Assembly: GCA_015698045.1 (NCBI GenBank)
Contig: BLAL01000059.1
Coordinates: 191,001-255,000 of the forward strand
Reading direction: 5' to 3'
Length of the DNA: 64,000 nucleotides
Source of the DNA: Rhizophagus clarus
Lineage: Eukaryota; Glomeromycota; Glomeromycetes; Glomerales; Glomeraceae
Part shown: positions 12,115 to 24,164 of the stretch, piece after piece
Numbering within the stretch: position 1 is the first letter of the stretch
Layout: each line of letters starts with the position of its first letter
Made by a program: the position numbers and the translations under genes
Notes under the pieces: generated by a model
What the model was told of the DNA's origin: nothing
Databases searched by the model: none
Seen by the model: the letters and a program-made list of their open reading frames with translations, nothing else

Positions 12115-13671
12115 ATGTTGAATAAATTACCACCAGAAATTCTTCAAATTATTTTTAAGGAACTTATTGAATATGGTAATAAAACATTAGAAATCCATCA
12201 ATATTTTTATCATGATTTATATAATTGTTTATTTGTGGATCGATACATGTTTTCTAATGCAATAATATTTTTATGGCAAAATACCTTGAGAAAATTTTAT
12301 AAAAAGAATTTTACAACATCCAAAATGTTAATGACAACATATATATTATCATTATCAAAAGAATCAAAAGAAATACTTTATGAAAACAAAATAATTAATA
12401 AACAACAAAAAACAACAAATACATTATGTAATTATGGATCATTATTAAAAAATTTCAATTTAACCGAATTATATACAAAATTAGTATATTGGATGTTAAT
12501 AATTACGGAAGAATTTGATATAGAAATTTTAGAAAATATGGAACCTAATATGATAATAGCATATCATTGTAATGATAAAATATCTGAAAAGAATCGTAAT
12601 TTATTATATAAAGAAATTTTTAATAATTTTATTAAAAATTCCACCAATTTAAAATATCAATTAAAATTAAAAAGTAATTGGGAAAATATTAATTATTCAC
12701 ATTTGGAAAATTTATCACCATTAATTAATATGGGAAATTTGGAATGTCATACCAATATAACAGATAAAGTTTATAAAGATTTAAGTAAAATAATAACATC
12801 AGTTGATAACATGAGAATTAAATGTATACATGACGATGAAAGTAAAATTGAAGGATTAATAAATTTCATATCAGGATTAAAAAAGATTAAAATTATGAAA
12901 GTTGAATATTATGAATCATATAATCCAGAAATTATAACAAAATCATTTAATATAACGAATAATTATCAAATAATTATACCATCAGATATTTTTATACCAT
13001 TAAAATTTTCATCTAAAGAATTAGAAAAAATCAAAGGATTAATAATTATTGATTCAGGAATTGATTCAATTGAAATAGTTAAATCATGGAGTAAATTTGA
13101 ATTTTTACCATTTATAACCAAATTAAAATTTTTATCAAGTACGATGATAGAAATCAATTTAGAATTATATTCAAAAATTATTAAAAAGACTAATGAAAAT
13201 TTAATAGAATTATCAATATCATTAGATGATGGAATATTTCATAACGAAAAAAGCTTATTTAAAAGTATAACAAAAAATTGTTCGAAATTAAAAAATTTCG
13301 AATTAAAGATTAAAAGAAAAACACTTCAATATATACCAATAATATTACAATCATGTAAAAAATTGGAGATGATTAATTTAGATATAATGGATGATAAGGA
13401 TATAACCAAATTATTAAGTTATATAGGAGAAGTTTTACCAAAAAATTTAAAATATTTTTTTATTTATCAAAATGAAATTAATTGGAATAAAAAATCATTT
13501 AATGATTTTTTAAAAAATTGTGAGAATAATTCGATAAAAAATTTATTAATTAAATATAAATATGAAAAGAATTTTGAGAATAGGAATGAATATAAAAAAA
13601 TTATATGGAAATTTGTTAATAGAGGAGTATTGAATAGGTATTCAAATATCAAGAGAAAGATAACAAAATAG
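12115..13671 (+). CDS. F-box protein with divergent leucine-rich C-terminus
   Basis: A single-exon gene of 518 residues. The F-box lies at residues about 3-50 (LPPEILQIIFKELIEYGNKT, then CLFVDRYMFSNAIIFLWQN), the segment that binds Skp1 in SCF ubiquitin ligases. The rest consists of hydrophobic Leu/Ile-spaced segments resembling degenerate leucine-rich repeats (SKLKNFELKIKRKTLQYIPI, then LEMINLDIMDD) that would recruit substrates. The frame is open 60 nt further upstream, but that stretch only translates the T-run and C-run, so the ATG at 12115 is the better start. A paralogue at 41474-43105 aligns over the whole length at roughly half identity by eye. Codon use is strongly A-ending (TTA, ATA, AAA). 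F-box expansions are typical of Rhizophagus-type genomes. The target is unknown. Confidence 0.88.
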   Translation: MLNKLPPEILQIIFKELIEYGNKTLEIHQYFYHDLYNCLFVDRYMFSNAIIFLWQNTLRKFYKKNFTTSKMLMTTYILSLSKESKEILYENKIINKQQKTTNTLCNYGSLLKNFNLTELYTKLVYWMLIITEEFDIEILENMEPNMIIAYHCNDKISEKNRNLLYKEIFNNFIKNSTNLKYQLKLKSNWENINYSHLENLSPLINMGNLECHTNITDKVYKDLSKIITSVDNMRIKCIHDDESKIEGLINFISGLKKIKIMKVEYYESYNPEIITKSFNITNNYQIIIPSDIFIPLKFSSKELEKIKGLIIIDSGIDSIEIVKSWSKFEFLPFITKLKFLSSTMIEINLELYSKIIKKTNENLIELSISLDDGIFHNEKSLFKSITKNCSKLKNFELKIKRKTLQYIPIILQSCKKLEMINLDIMDDKDITKLLSYIGEVLPKNLKYFFIYQNEINWNKKSFNDFLKNCENNSIKNLLIKYKYEKNFENRNEYKKIIWKFVNRGVLNRYSNIKRKITK

Positions 13672-15704
13672 TAAGGAGGAGAGAGAGATGGGGGTTGTGG
13701 GTTAATGATTGGCTGAGCGTAATACTTTATTTAATACGTTGATACGTTGATAACATTGATACGTTAATACTAATTACTTAATCAGTTAATACGTTAATAC
13801 GTTAATACTTTAATTACTTAATATTTAAACACTATATTACTCGTATTGATTATTGTGGACTGATAAGTCATTATAATGATTCATTGTTAATATTGTTATT
13901 ACTTATTAGTATAAGTAATACATATCCGTATAATAAACGGCGTATATACATACATTACCCAACATGAAACATATCTGAATATGTTATTATCAATAAGGTG
14001 ATTTTAATATAGATGAAACAATTCATTTATTTGTACAAAAAAAGAAGTCCGACATCAATAAAATAATTCCGTAATTAATTGTTTCATCTTATAATTTGTT
14101 CTTTTCTGCGCAGTAATACAAAAGAGGATTAGATTGTACGGCCCGGAATATTACCCGAGCCAAACTTATATCATAGACGTGATTTAATTCCATTCCATCT
14201 AAAATTATTTCTGGGCTGGTTTATATCCACCAATAAAGGTTCTTAAGAAAGTTCTTTTACTAATGCGTAATATATAATAAATAATAGTCCGATTCATTTT
14301 TAATTTTTTTTTTTTTTTCTTCTTCTAAAACGTACGTTATATAAAGTTAAATTGAAATTTGAATTAAATAAAAACAAAAATTAAAATAAATCTTTTTGAT
14401 TGGATTTTTTTTTAGAAAATTTCGATTTATATAATATTTTGATTAATTTAAATGAATCAAATTCGTTCGTTTTAATTACAAATGTTGGAAAAAAAAAAAA
14501 AAGAAATTGTTAAAATAAGAAATTGTTTTGAATTAGACCTTGAATAAAAAATTTATTTTATTCATATGAATGAATTACGGATAAATTGCGGATAAATTGA
14601 TAAATTGCTCTAATTTACATTTTGGAAATACAACATATTAAATATCAAAGAGTAATTTAATTAGACTAATAAGAATCGTGCATTCGAATAAATGATCATC
14701 ATCACATTTTTAATTGATTGGTTGGAAAAATGCAAATCATACTTAAAACTTCCTTATTTGTATCAGATATTTTTTTAATAAAGAGTTCCAAACAAAAGTG
14801 TTCGTTTTAAGTTATTTTTATATGCATTTTTTTTTTGAAAAAAAAAAAAAAAAAAATTTTTTTTACTATTTCTGTTTGATATATTATGTACAAAAATGTA
14901 TTAATGGTACAATTAATAAATGTTTTAAAATGATGAGATTTTCGTAATTAATTTCGTAAAAGTAAACGAACGCCTTTTAATTAACGGATTGTTCTTAAAA
15001 AAGTAAGTCATGATTATCATAACAATTGAACAAAAGAAAATCGATGAAAATTAAACCTAATTTCTTAACAAGTATTCCATATTCCATAAAGTACATGCAT
15101 TTCGTAGGGAAATATATGATATAATGTAGTATCATTTTAATTCGTGAATCCTTTTTAAAAAGACGTGCATGAACTTAACCGTAGGTAGAAATAATTTGCC
15201 GGATTATCTCTAAATAAAAATTTTTAATTACTTGAAAAAAAAAAAAATAATAAAAATCATTCGGATATTATTTTTTATAAAAATCAAACAAAGAACTTAA
15301 AACCACGAGAATGTGGCGAAGATCACAAGTTTATTTGTGAAACGGAACTTTTTGAATACATAACCCTTGTAAACTATAAACAAATCATCTTTTTTAATTT
15401 TTTTACTGTAAATATTTATATACCAAGAAATTTTTGAAATACCTAAACTAGTAGGATAAACTAAGATAATTTAATATGTATCTTATCAGTAACTCGGTAA
15501 ATCCGAATTAGATTCCAGGTTATCAGATTTTTTTTTTTTTTTTTTCAAAAATTACGTGTTATCAAAGCTAAGAATTCTAGGAATGATATAATTGAAAACG
15601 ATAAACAAAATGTTCCCATCCTCATGTGGGAAGTACATAAACAAATATTGATTGTATACATATATATATATATTTAGTATATCTATTATATCTATCATAT
15701 TTAG

Positions 15705-15766
<62 letters not shown>

Positions 15767-16693
15767 TCACGACTACTCGTACACCTTCTAATACTCTCTC
15801 ACATCTCATCCGGATTATCGCGTTATTCCCTATCAGATAAAACATCATATCTTATTCGTTATCAAATAAACATTCGTATCAGTAATCCAAGGGCCAAATT
15901 TTGGTCTTACGGATAATTTCTTAATAATTTAATTTAATAAATTTTCCTAATTAAGAAAAAAAATTCTTAAATATAAATATATTTAAGCATGCACATGCAA
16001 TGAATTGAAATTCTCGTAGATCTTTCGGTTTTTTTATAAAGTGATAATAAAAAAAAATTGATTTACTTCGCATAAAACATCGAATATTTCATTAATTAGA
16101 TTTTCTTTGCAAACATGATTATTTCTACCTTCTACATGATTACTAATATATAATGCGTATAAGGTGATACGCTTTCATTGGATGTTTAATATCGGATGTC
16201 TTATTAATTGGCATAAATATTTGGATATTCATTTCGGGATTTCGGATCCTTAAATGGCTAAACTCATAGTGTTATGGCGTTTTTCTTTTTTACCCAGAAA
16301 AATGTACTATGATATATTTACGCTTACTACTTCTAAATTAATTGTGTTGCGCAGCAGTCGCGTAATAAAGGAAATATGACGAAGACTCAAAAGGTTTGAC
16401 GTCAGTTTGTAACTCGTAACAATATGATGTTTTATCCTTTTTTTTTTTCAATACAAGAAACTTTCTTTTTTAAACAAGGGGGAAAAGAAAAGAAAAACAT
16501 GGGGGGGGGGGGAAAAATGAAAATTCGTTTCAATACCGTGAAACGTTTTCATTTCCTGGAAAACGTAAAAATAATTAGAATACTTTAAAATACTTTAAGA
16601 TTATTAATTTTTACGACCCAACATTAATAATCATCCCTACGTAGATGATGAATGAAACGAATCGTCATTTAGTAAAAAGAATAGAACATTAAA

Positions 16694-16725
<32 letters not shown>

Positions 16726-17836
16726 AAATCATGAACCATCTCGGGGATCTTTTTGATTAACATTGGAGGACATTTTTTTTACAAAACAAGATAGAATATT
16801 CAAATTTAAAAATAGGAATTAATGGGAATTTTAATTCGGGTGATCATAATTCCATATCATATTTGTCATATTTTGTTTATGGTTTATTTATTATTATTTA
16901 TTATATAAATAACTTCACATGACGTTCGGACATTCCGATCATCTTTTTTAGCTGCTTGTTTTTAGAAATTGTTGATTACTTTATTAATTTTCAAAAAATA
17001 AAATAAAATAATAATAATAATAAAAATAATAATAAAATAAAATAAAAAAATGATCTCCTTATGCGGTAGAACGTTGTATTTAAAAAAAGTCGGTATATTC
17101 CGGAAATTTCATTAATGCAACAAAGAAATACCGAAATCATACTACGAGAGAATTACTGAAGAATGTATATGATCAACAAATGATTTTCAAACTTATCTAG
17201 AAAAATTTAATTTCGGTCAAACATAAAAAAAAAGGTTGTTATACGCGTGTGTTAAAGGGTTTCAAAATGATAATTTCCCCAATTTCCGAAGACTTTATTG
17301 TAGATCATCCATAAACTAATGAAAATCCCTTTTTTTTAATGTGGAATGATATATTGAAGTGCATGGAACTCAGCTATTATAAATTTGTCGATCTAGATAA
17401 CCAGATCATGTGTAATTTGATTAGGTTAAAAATTATATAAGATTTTTTTTTTTTTGAATGTAATAAATTTTTTTAGTATCCAGAATTGTAACAGAATATA
17501 CGTTTTATATATTTCATTTATTTTTCTTAAAAAAAAAAAATCTACATTCCGCATTAAATATTTACAAATGATTGTCGTGAAATTTCTATAAATACATTGC
17601 AAAAGAACTCTTTTCAACACAGTGTCTAAACGCTCAATATCTTTTTTTTGCTGCGATATTTTTATTCGAAAAAAAAAAAAAAAAATTAAAAAATAGAACC
17701 TATTTTTTTTTTTTTTATTATTATTATTAGAATATTTTTTTTCTTGACCGTCCAAATTGTAAGCATTCGGTTTGTTCACCTCTTTTACTAATTATTGTCA
17801 GTTATTATTATTGTTGTTGTTTGCTAACATAACCTT

Positions 17837-17872
<36 letters not shown>

Positions 17873-17922
17873 TTTTTTTTTATCACAAACGTTTCTATAA
17901 CAAAAAATAACGAAATTCGAAA
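13672..17922. other. Long intergenic region with simple repeats
   Basis: About 4.2 kb with no supportable gene. It begins with a degenerate tandem of TTAATACG/TTGATACG words (13725-13815). Other simple sequence: T/A homopolymer blocks (14828-14867), the TTA microsatellite annotated separately, a G11 run at 16502-16512, AAT runs at 16701-16722, and T runs near 17450, 17645 and 17841-17867, the last being ~60 bp before the zinc-finger start. I looked for tRNA T-loops and splice-linked frames on both strands and found none. Confidence 0.5.
15711..15764. repeat. (ATT)18 microsatellite
   Basis: Uninterrupted trinucleotide repeat of about 18 units. Translated frames across it give poly-Asn or poly-Leu, which explains the spurious open frames there. 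Confidence 0.95.
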
Positions 17923-18877
17923 ATGCAAAATCAAACTTATCTTCCACCAATTAGAGCTCTTCTTGAATCACCCGTTGAAGAAGGTAAATAATATAAATAA
18001 TGAATAATATTATAGATATATTTTATTTATACTAAAAAAAATTAATTATTTTTATTCAGTTTGCTCACCATTTAGCGGAAATTATTCACCATCTCATACT
18101 GTTACTTCTCCAACTTATTCTTCCGTTTCCCCACAATCGACTGATGCTCATCATCTCGCTGCGATAAATGCGCATAATAAATTAAATTCGTCTGTTCCTC
18201 AACATACCAGTATTAGATCATTGCTCTCTCCACCTGAATCACCTGATATGAAATCATCTGGTTATCAAAATTACGGAACTCAACCAAGATATGACGTTGA
18301 TAGATATATTGCTGCTCCTCAACATACTCAACAAACTCCTCGATCATACGAAGAACCTTCATGCAGTTGTTGCATTAAACCAATTCCTGTTTATTCTGCT
18401 CCTGCTCCTGTTCCTACCCCTTCCCCTACCCCTACCCCTGCTTACTCCCAATATATTCAACCTCAACCACAGAGATATACTTATGCCCCATTATCTCCTT
18501 ATGATCGTAAACCAACTCCCCCTTCTCTTCCTCGTTTGAATACGATTTTGGAAAGTTTGGCTCCTCCAAAACATTATTCTCACAAAAGTTTTGTTGGTCA
18601 ATTATCTCCAACTGGTTCTTCTGGAAATCGCTATCAATGTCCATATTGTTCAAAACGATTCTCACGTCCAAGTTCTCTTAGAATTCATACTTATTCACAT
18701 ACTGGTGAAAAACCTTTTGTTTGTACAGAACCTGGTTGTGGAAGAAAATTCTCCGTACAAAGTAATATGCGCCGTCATCTTAGAGTTCATCGATTGGGAA
18801 GACCTGTAAAAAAAACTAGATATGATGGTGAAGAAGGTTATAAAATGCTTAACCCAGGAATGCTCCGAAGTTATTAA
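17923..18877 (+). CDS. C2H2 zinc-finger transcription factor, two fingers
   Basis: Two exons (17923-17983 and 18060-18877) give 292 residues. The N-terminal half is Ser/Pro/Gln-rich with SP motifs (LLSPPESPDM, PVPTPSPTPTPAYSQY), typical of a disordered activation or docking region with possible proline-directed phosphosites. Two adjacent C2H2 fingers near residues 222-276 follow: CPYCSKRFSRPSSLRIHTYSH, linked by TGEKP to CTEPGC...RRHLRVH; both keep all Cys and His ligands, and the linker is canonical for DNA binding. The tail after HRLGRPVKK is short and basic. The finger pair resembles conserved fungal two-finger regulators, but the regulon cannot be inferred. Exon 1 encodes MQNQTYLPPIRALLESPVEE; upstream there is a long T tract and no competing ATG in frame. 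Confidence 0.9.
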
Positions 18878-19577
18878 AAAACAATACCTTTATAAATATA
18901 TACATATCAAAAAAAAAACTTTTTTCGTAAATATATAACATATTTAATCATTAACGGACATTTGGAAATATTTTTTTTTTTCTTTCGTGGTTTTTATTTT
19001 CTTTCAAGGGTGGGAAACGCGCATATTCGTCGCAATTTACACATTTCGTATATATATATTTCGTTTTTATATAAATTTAGACAAAAAACAAATTCGTCTT
19101 TTCAAAAAAAAACAAACCAAACCTGTAACATTGACAGATTTAGAATCATTCTTTTTCTTTTTCATATAAAAAAATGGGTTGGAACTTTTCGTCACAGACG
19201 AAATATTTTCCTCCATTTTTCTCGTACCATTTTTTTTTTTGTACATACCTTTTTTTTTTCCTCTGCACGAAAATTATCTTTCCCTACAGTAAATAGATGA
19301 TTAAAAGTTTCAACTCGTTACAGGAAGCATTCATTATAGAATTTTTTTTTCACATAATCATTCAATTTCATCATATTTTTTCATACGCATTTTTTTTTCC
19401 TACCCTAACTCCGCACTTCTTTTCATTAATAATTTTAATTCATTTTTCATCATTTAAGTTTAATTCTTTTTTTAATGTTTTTTTATGGCAAATAATCGTA
19501 TGGCAAATTAAGTTATGACAAACTCAACAATTTTTTTCGTATCGGCAAAATCTGAATATAATACATAATAACGTAAA

Positions 19578-19609
<32 letters not shown>

Positions 19610-20737
19610 TACACTTTGTAGATCTCTCGCATATTACATTTTTTCTTAATCATATAATAAAATTATAGACTTTTTTATAATATATTTACATACATATATT
19701 TAATAAAAGATTTGAAATAATAATTTATTTGAACCTAAAACTTGACTTTTTTTTTTTTGAAATTATTGTTGTTTTTATGAAATTGTATCATGATGAATAG
19801 ATATTCTAGAGGTATAGTTCTAGATGTCGCATGCGTTGATTTTTGTATATATATAGTCATATAGAAAAAATAAAGGCTAACCAACCTACAAAACAAAGAT
19901 ATGTACAGTATTAGCATGAGCACGTGATTTATCAGTATTAAATCATCATTTACAAAATTTGACTTTTTTGCCAGAGTTATGACATTAACTTGGACTGTAG
20001 CTACAGAATACTTAAAAAATGATTACTATGATATAGGTAAGCATAGAATACATAATATTGACTAAATTTTCTCATGTTATTGAAGAGTTATATTATGAGA
20101 ATTATCATTAATTCTGTAATATAATCACATAAAAATGAGATTAAAATTTGAAGAAAAGATAAAAATAATATAATATTATTCAAAATTTTTGAATGATAAT
20201 TATTTTGATCATATATTTTTTATATTAAAATCTAAATAGTAATATATTTATTTAGACTAGATTATAATACTATTCTATAATCTAATTATCATTCTATAAT
20301 CTAATTAGTATTTAATTCTTATAATCTGATTATCATTCTATAATTTACTTGTTTTTTTATTGATATTATTTTACACTTTAGTTATATATTCCTTTAAGCT
20401 TTTTATTAATAATGTTTTAAAAATTAAAATCCATATAGAATCCTTATTTTTTAATAATTAATAAAAATCTATATAAATTTTTTTTTATTTTAGTAACTAT
20501 TGCCCTATAAAAAGTAATTGTATATTATTTGTACAGGTTTTGTACAACTTTGTACAGAATTTGTACAGAATTTGTAGTGGTGTATACTTTATGATGACCT
20601 TTTATATATATTTATTAAAAGAATTATATGGAATTCGTTTGAATTTATACAGAATTTAATTTTGTACAGAATTTGTTATACGGAATTTATACAGAAATTA
20701 TCTGTATTTTAATTTTATCCAGATGTATATAATATAT
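18878..20737. other. Intergenic, T-rich 3' flank and AT-rich spacer
   Basis: No gene recognised. The first ~700 bp are pyrimidine-rich on the plus strand (many T8-T17 runs mixed with C) and probably include the zinc-finger 3' UTR. A CACGTG hexamer occurs at 19921-19926. From about 20520 the words TTTGTACAGAATTT appear as a degenerate lead-in to the 49-bp tandem array. Confidence 0.5.
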
Positions 20738-20932
20738 AATTTTGTACAGAATTTATATAGAATTTATCTGAATGTAAATAATATATAATTTTGTACAGAA
20801 TTTGTACAGAATTTATCTGAATGTATATAATATATAATTTTGTACAGAATTTGTACAGAATTTATCTGAATATATATAATATATAATTTTGTACAGAATT
20901 TATACAGAATTTATCTGAATATATATAATATC
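20738..20932. repeat. 49-bp tandem repeat, four copies
   Basis: Units start at 20738, 20787, 20836 and 20885, each beginning AATTTTGTACAGAATTT and ending in a (TA)-rich stretch. Copies differ at only a few positions. Each contains a nested GTACAGAATTT duplicate. A more diverged fifth copy lies just upstream (20650-20737). Confidence 0.9.
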
Positions 20933-21359
20933 ATTGGAAATATTATATCAGTTCATATCTGCTGACAATCTGCATTTTTATTTTTTGAAGATTTTTTTAT
21001 AAAAATTCTAATAATCTCTAAAATTGCAGATTTTAAAACATTCGTACAAAAATCTTGAGATCTTCACATTTCTCTCTTTTATTTACATGAACTTTTTTTT
21101 TTATTTCAACAAACTTTGCACTTCCTATTTGTCTTAACACTTAAATTTTTTTTTTACAGTGCTTTAAAAAATAATCTTTTTTAATACTTTTTAAAGAAAT
21201 GATTTTTTTTAACTTCTTTAATTTAAAGAAATAATCTGTTAAGGTATTAAAAAAAAATTGAAATTTTTTTTAAGCTTTAAAACTTTGCGAGAACTTCAGA
21301 TTAAAAAAGTTTTTTTTTGTAGAACTTTTCTCTTACCTATTTTCGCTAGTTCTTTTGGA

Positions 21360-24134
21360 TATTAAAAGTATTTTTAAATATTATTATTTAACAAGCATTG
21401 ACTAACACTTGGTTTTCCTTTTTTTTGTAGGTCCAAAACACCAAAGGTATGGGTTCTGGACTCAATTTCGAAGTTAACTGAAAAAAAATTTTTTTTTTAT
21501 TAGTTTACTTTAATGAGTGTTAGCTAACGCTCATTTTATATTTTATAAGTTCAAAAAGCCAAAGGCTTAACAATTCTGACCAATTTCGAAGGTAAACTTC
21601 AAAAAATATTTTTTCATTAATTATTTAACAAATTTTATTAACATTTGTTTTTATCTTTCTAAATCCAGAACACTAAAGGTACGAGTTCCAGACCATTTCT
21701 AAGATTACCTTCGAAAAAAAATGATTATTTAACAAATATTCAATTTTAATTTTTTTTAATTCTGAAAGCCGAGGTACAGCTCCAGATTTTTTTTATTTTA
21801 ATTTAATAAACATTAATATTAACGTTTGATTTTAATTTTTTTTAGGTCTGAAAGCCAAAGTACTGCTCCAGACTTTTTTTTATTTTAATTTAACAAATAT
21901 TAACATTAATGTTTGATTTTAATTTTTTTTAGGTCCAAAAGTCAAAATACAGCTTTAGACTTTTTTTTTTAATTTAATGAACATTAGCATTAACGTTTGA
22001 TTTTAATTTTTTTTAGTTCTGGAAGCCAAAGTATAGCTCTGGACTTTTTTTTATTTTAATTTAACAAACATTAACATTAATGTTCGATTTTAATTTTTTT
22101 TAGATCTGGAAGCCAAAATACAGCTCTGGACTTTTTTTTATTTTAATTTAACAAATATTAACATTAACATTTGATTTTATTTTTTTTTAGTTCTGAAAGC
22201 TAAAGTACAGCTCCAGATTTTTTTTTATTAATCTAATTTAACAAACATTAATATTAATATTTGATTTTTTTTTAATTTTATTTATTACTTTTGTAATCCA
22301 GAACACTGAACATGTGACCTTGGACTTTATTTTAAAGGTAACTTTGAAAAAAAATATTTGGTTATTTTATTTTTACTTAGCGAACATTAACAAACATTCA
22401 ATTTCTTTTACTTTTTTAGGTCAGGAATTCTATTTCAAAGCAGACATTAAGTAAAAAAAAAATTCATTTTTTTTTGTATTTTAGCGAAATGTTAGTAATG
22501 TTTCACTTTTCTTCTTTTTTTAGGTCTGGAACTCCATTTCGAGGAGGTCCATTAAGTAAAAAAAAATTTTTTTACTTTAATTTCAACGAACATTAACTAA
22601 TGTTCATTTTCTTTCTTTTTTTAGATCCAGAATTCCTTTAGAGGCAGACTATGATATTTCGAAGGTAAAATATCTTCAAAATTTTTTATTTTTTTTTATT
22701 TTATTTAAACAAATATTACTAATGTTCATTTATTTTATATTTTTAGGTCCAGAACTCTTTAGAGGCAGACCGGTATTTCAAAGGTATAATATCTTCAAAA
22801 TTTATTTTTTTTTATGTTTTATTTAAAATAAATATTACTAATGTTCATTTTTTTGTATTTTTTAGGTCCAGAACTCTTTAGGGGCAGACCAGTATTTCGA
22901 AGGTATAATATCTTCAAAATTTTATTTTTTTTATGTTTTATTTAAACAAACGTTATTAATGTTCATTTTTTTTTATATTTTTTAGGTCCAGAATTCTTTA
23001 GAGGCAGACCAGTATTTCGAAGGTATAATATCTTTGAAATTTTTTTTTTTTATGTTTTATTTAAAACAAACGTTACTAATGTTCATTTTTGTATTTTTTA
23101 AGTCTGGAACTCTTTAGAAGCAGACCAGTATTTCGAAGGTATAATATCTTCAAAATTTTATTTATTTTTATATTTTATTTAATACGAATATTACTAATAT
23201 TTGTTTTTTTTGTATTTTTTAGGTCTGAAACTTTTTAGAGGCAGACCAGTATTTCGAAGGTATAATATCTTCGAAATTTATTTTTTTTTTGTTTTATTTA
23301 AACGAACGTTACTAATGTTTATTTTTTTTTATTTTTTTTAGATCTGAAATTTAGAGGCAGACTGGGATTTCAAAGGTATAATAATATCTTCAAAATTTAT
23401 TTTTTTATATTTTGTAAAACAAAATCAATTAACATTTTGTTTTATTTTACATTTTTTTTTAGGTCCAAAACTTGAAGCAGACTGAAGGTAAAAAAAAAAC
23501 TTTTTTTATTTTTGTTTCAACAAACGTTAAACTAGCGTTTGTTTTTTAGGTCTGAAAGAAGTGGACTGAGTCTAGTTATTTCGAAGGTAAAAAAAAACTT
23601 TGAAATAATTTTATTTTATATTTTATTTTACGAAACGTTATTGCAGAGTCCAGACTTCTTGGATGAACTGGACTTGAGAATATAAGTTAAAAAAGGTAGA
23701 GGATTTTTTTTTAATATTAGAGAAATGTTACTAATGTTTCTTTCTTTGTTTATTTAGGTTGCCAGATTTCTTAGACGAACCAGACTTAGGATTGTAAGTT
23801 AAAAAGGGCAGATTATTTTTTTTTAATATTAAAGAAATATTATTAACGTTTCTTTTTTTATTTTTTTTTAGGTTACCGGCCTTCTTGGACGAACTGGATT
23901 TGAGAATATAAGTTAGAAAGGGTGGAGAATTTTTTTTTAATATTAAAGAAACGTTACTAACGTTTCTTTCTTTATTTTTTTCAGATTGCCAGACTCCTTG
24001 ATGAACAAATTGGACTTGAAATATAAGAAGGGAGAGAGGGATATTTTTTGAATATTAAAGAAACAGTTTAACGTTTCTTTCTTTATTTTAGGTTGCAATT
24101 TCCCTTATTCCTCTTGATCCTAATGTGATCACAA
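21360..24134. repeat. ~26-unit tandem array with hairpin, T-tract-AG and short core in each unit
   Basis: A diverged tandem array with period about 85 bp at the left and about 115-120 bp at the right. Each unit has, in order, an inverted repeat centred on words such as GAACATTAACTAATGTTC, a 15-25 nt T-rich tract, AG, and a 25-45 nt core beginning GTCYRGA or similar. Cores fall into three successive types. Type A (21.4-22.3 kb) has AAGCCAAAGTACAGCTC. Type B (22.4-23.45 kb) has AACTCTTTAGAGGCAGACC followed by TTTCGAAGGTATAATATC. Type C (23.64-24.1 kb) has CTTCTTGGACGAACTGGAC. The T-tract-AG before the core looks like a splice acceptor, and AAGGTATAAT after type B cores looks like a donor. No through-going reading frame exists when cores are joined (37-nt type B cores break phase). 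I do not know a named element like this. Confidence 0.85.
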
Positions 24135-24164
24135 TTAAGAAAAGTTCAAGCAAACTTTTCTTAA
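24135..24164. other. Perfect 12-bp stem hairpin at the end of the array
   Basis: TTAAGAAAAGTT and AACTTTTCTTAA are exact reverse complements separated by a six-base loop (CAAGCA). It lies immediately after the last array unit and differs in sequence from the unit hairpins. It could be a terminator-like structure or a remnant of a terminal repeat. Confidence 0.5.

Noticed and set aside
15552..15848. Open frames on both strands with poly-Asn or poly-Leu
   Set aside because: Created by the ATT microsatellite; nothing coding on either side.
17426..17779. 117-codon minus-strand open frame
   Set aside because: Made almost wholly of poly-Lys/Asn/Phe from T and A homopolymers and AAT repeats; no domain or splice context.
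18962..19518. Three plus-strand open frames after the zinc-finger gene
   Set aside because: They consist of Phe/Leu/Ile from T-runs, overlap each other in different frames and lack motifs; probably 3' UTR.
21360..24134. A normal multi-exon protein gene through the repeat array
   Set aside because: Core lengths break phase when joined, some cores contain stops, and no initiator or terminal exon can be placed.
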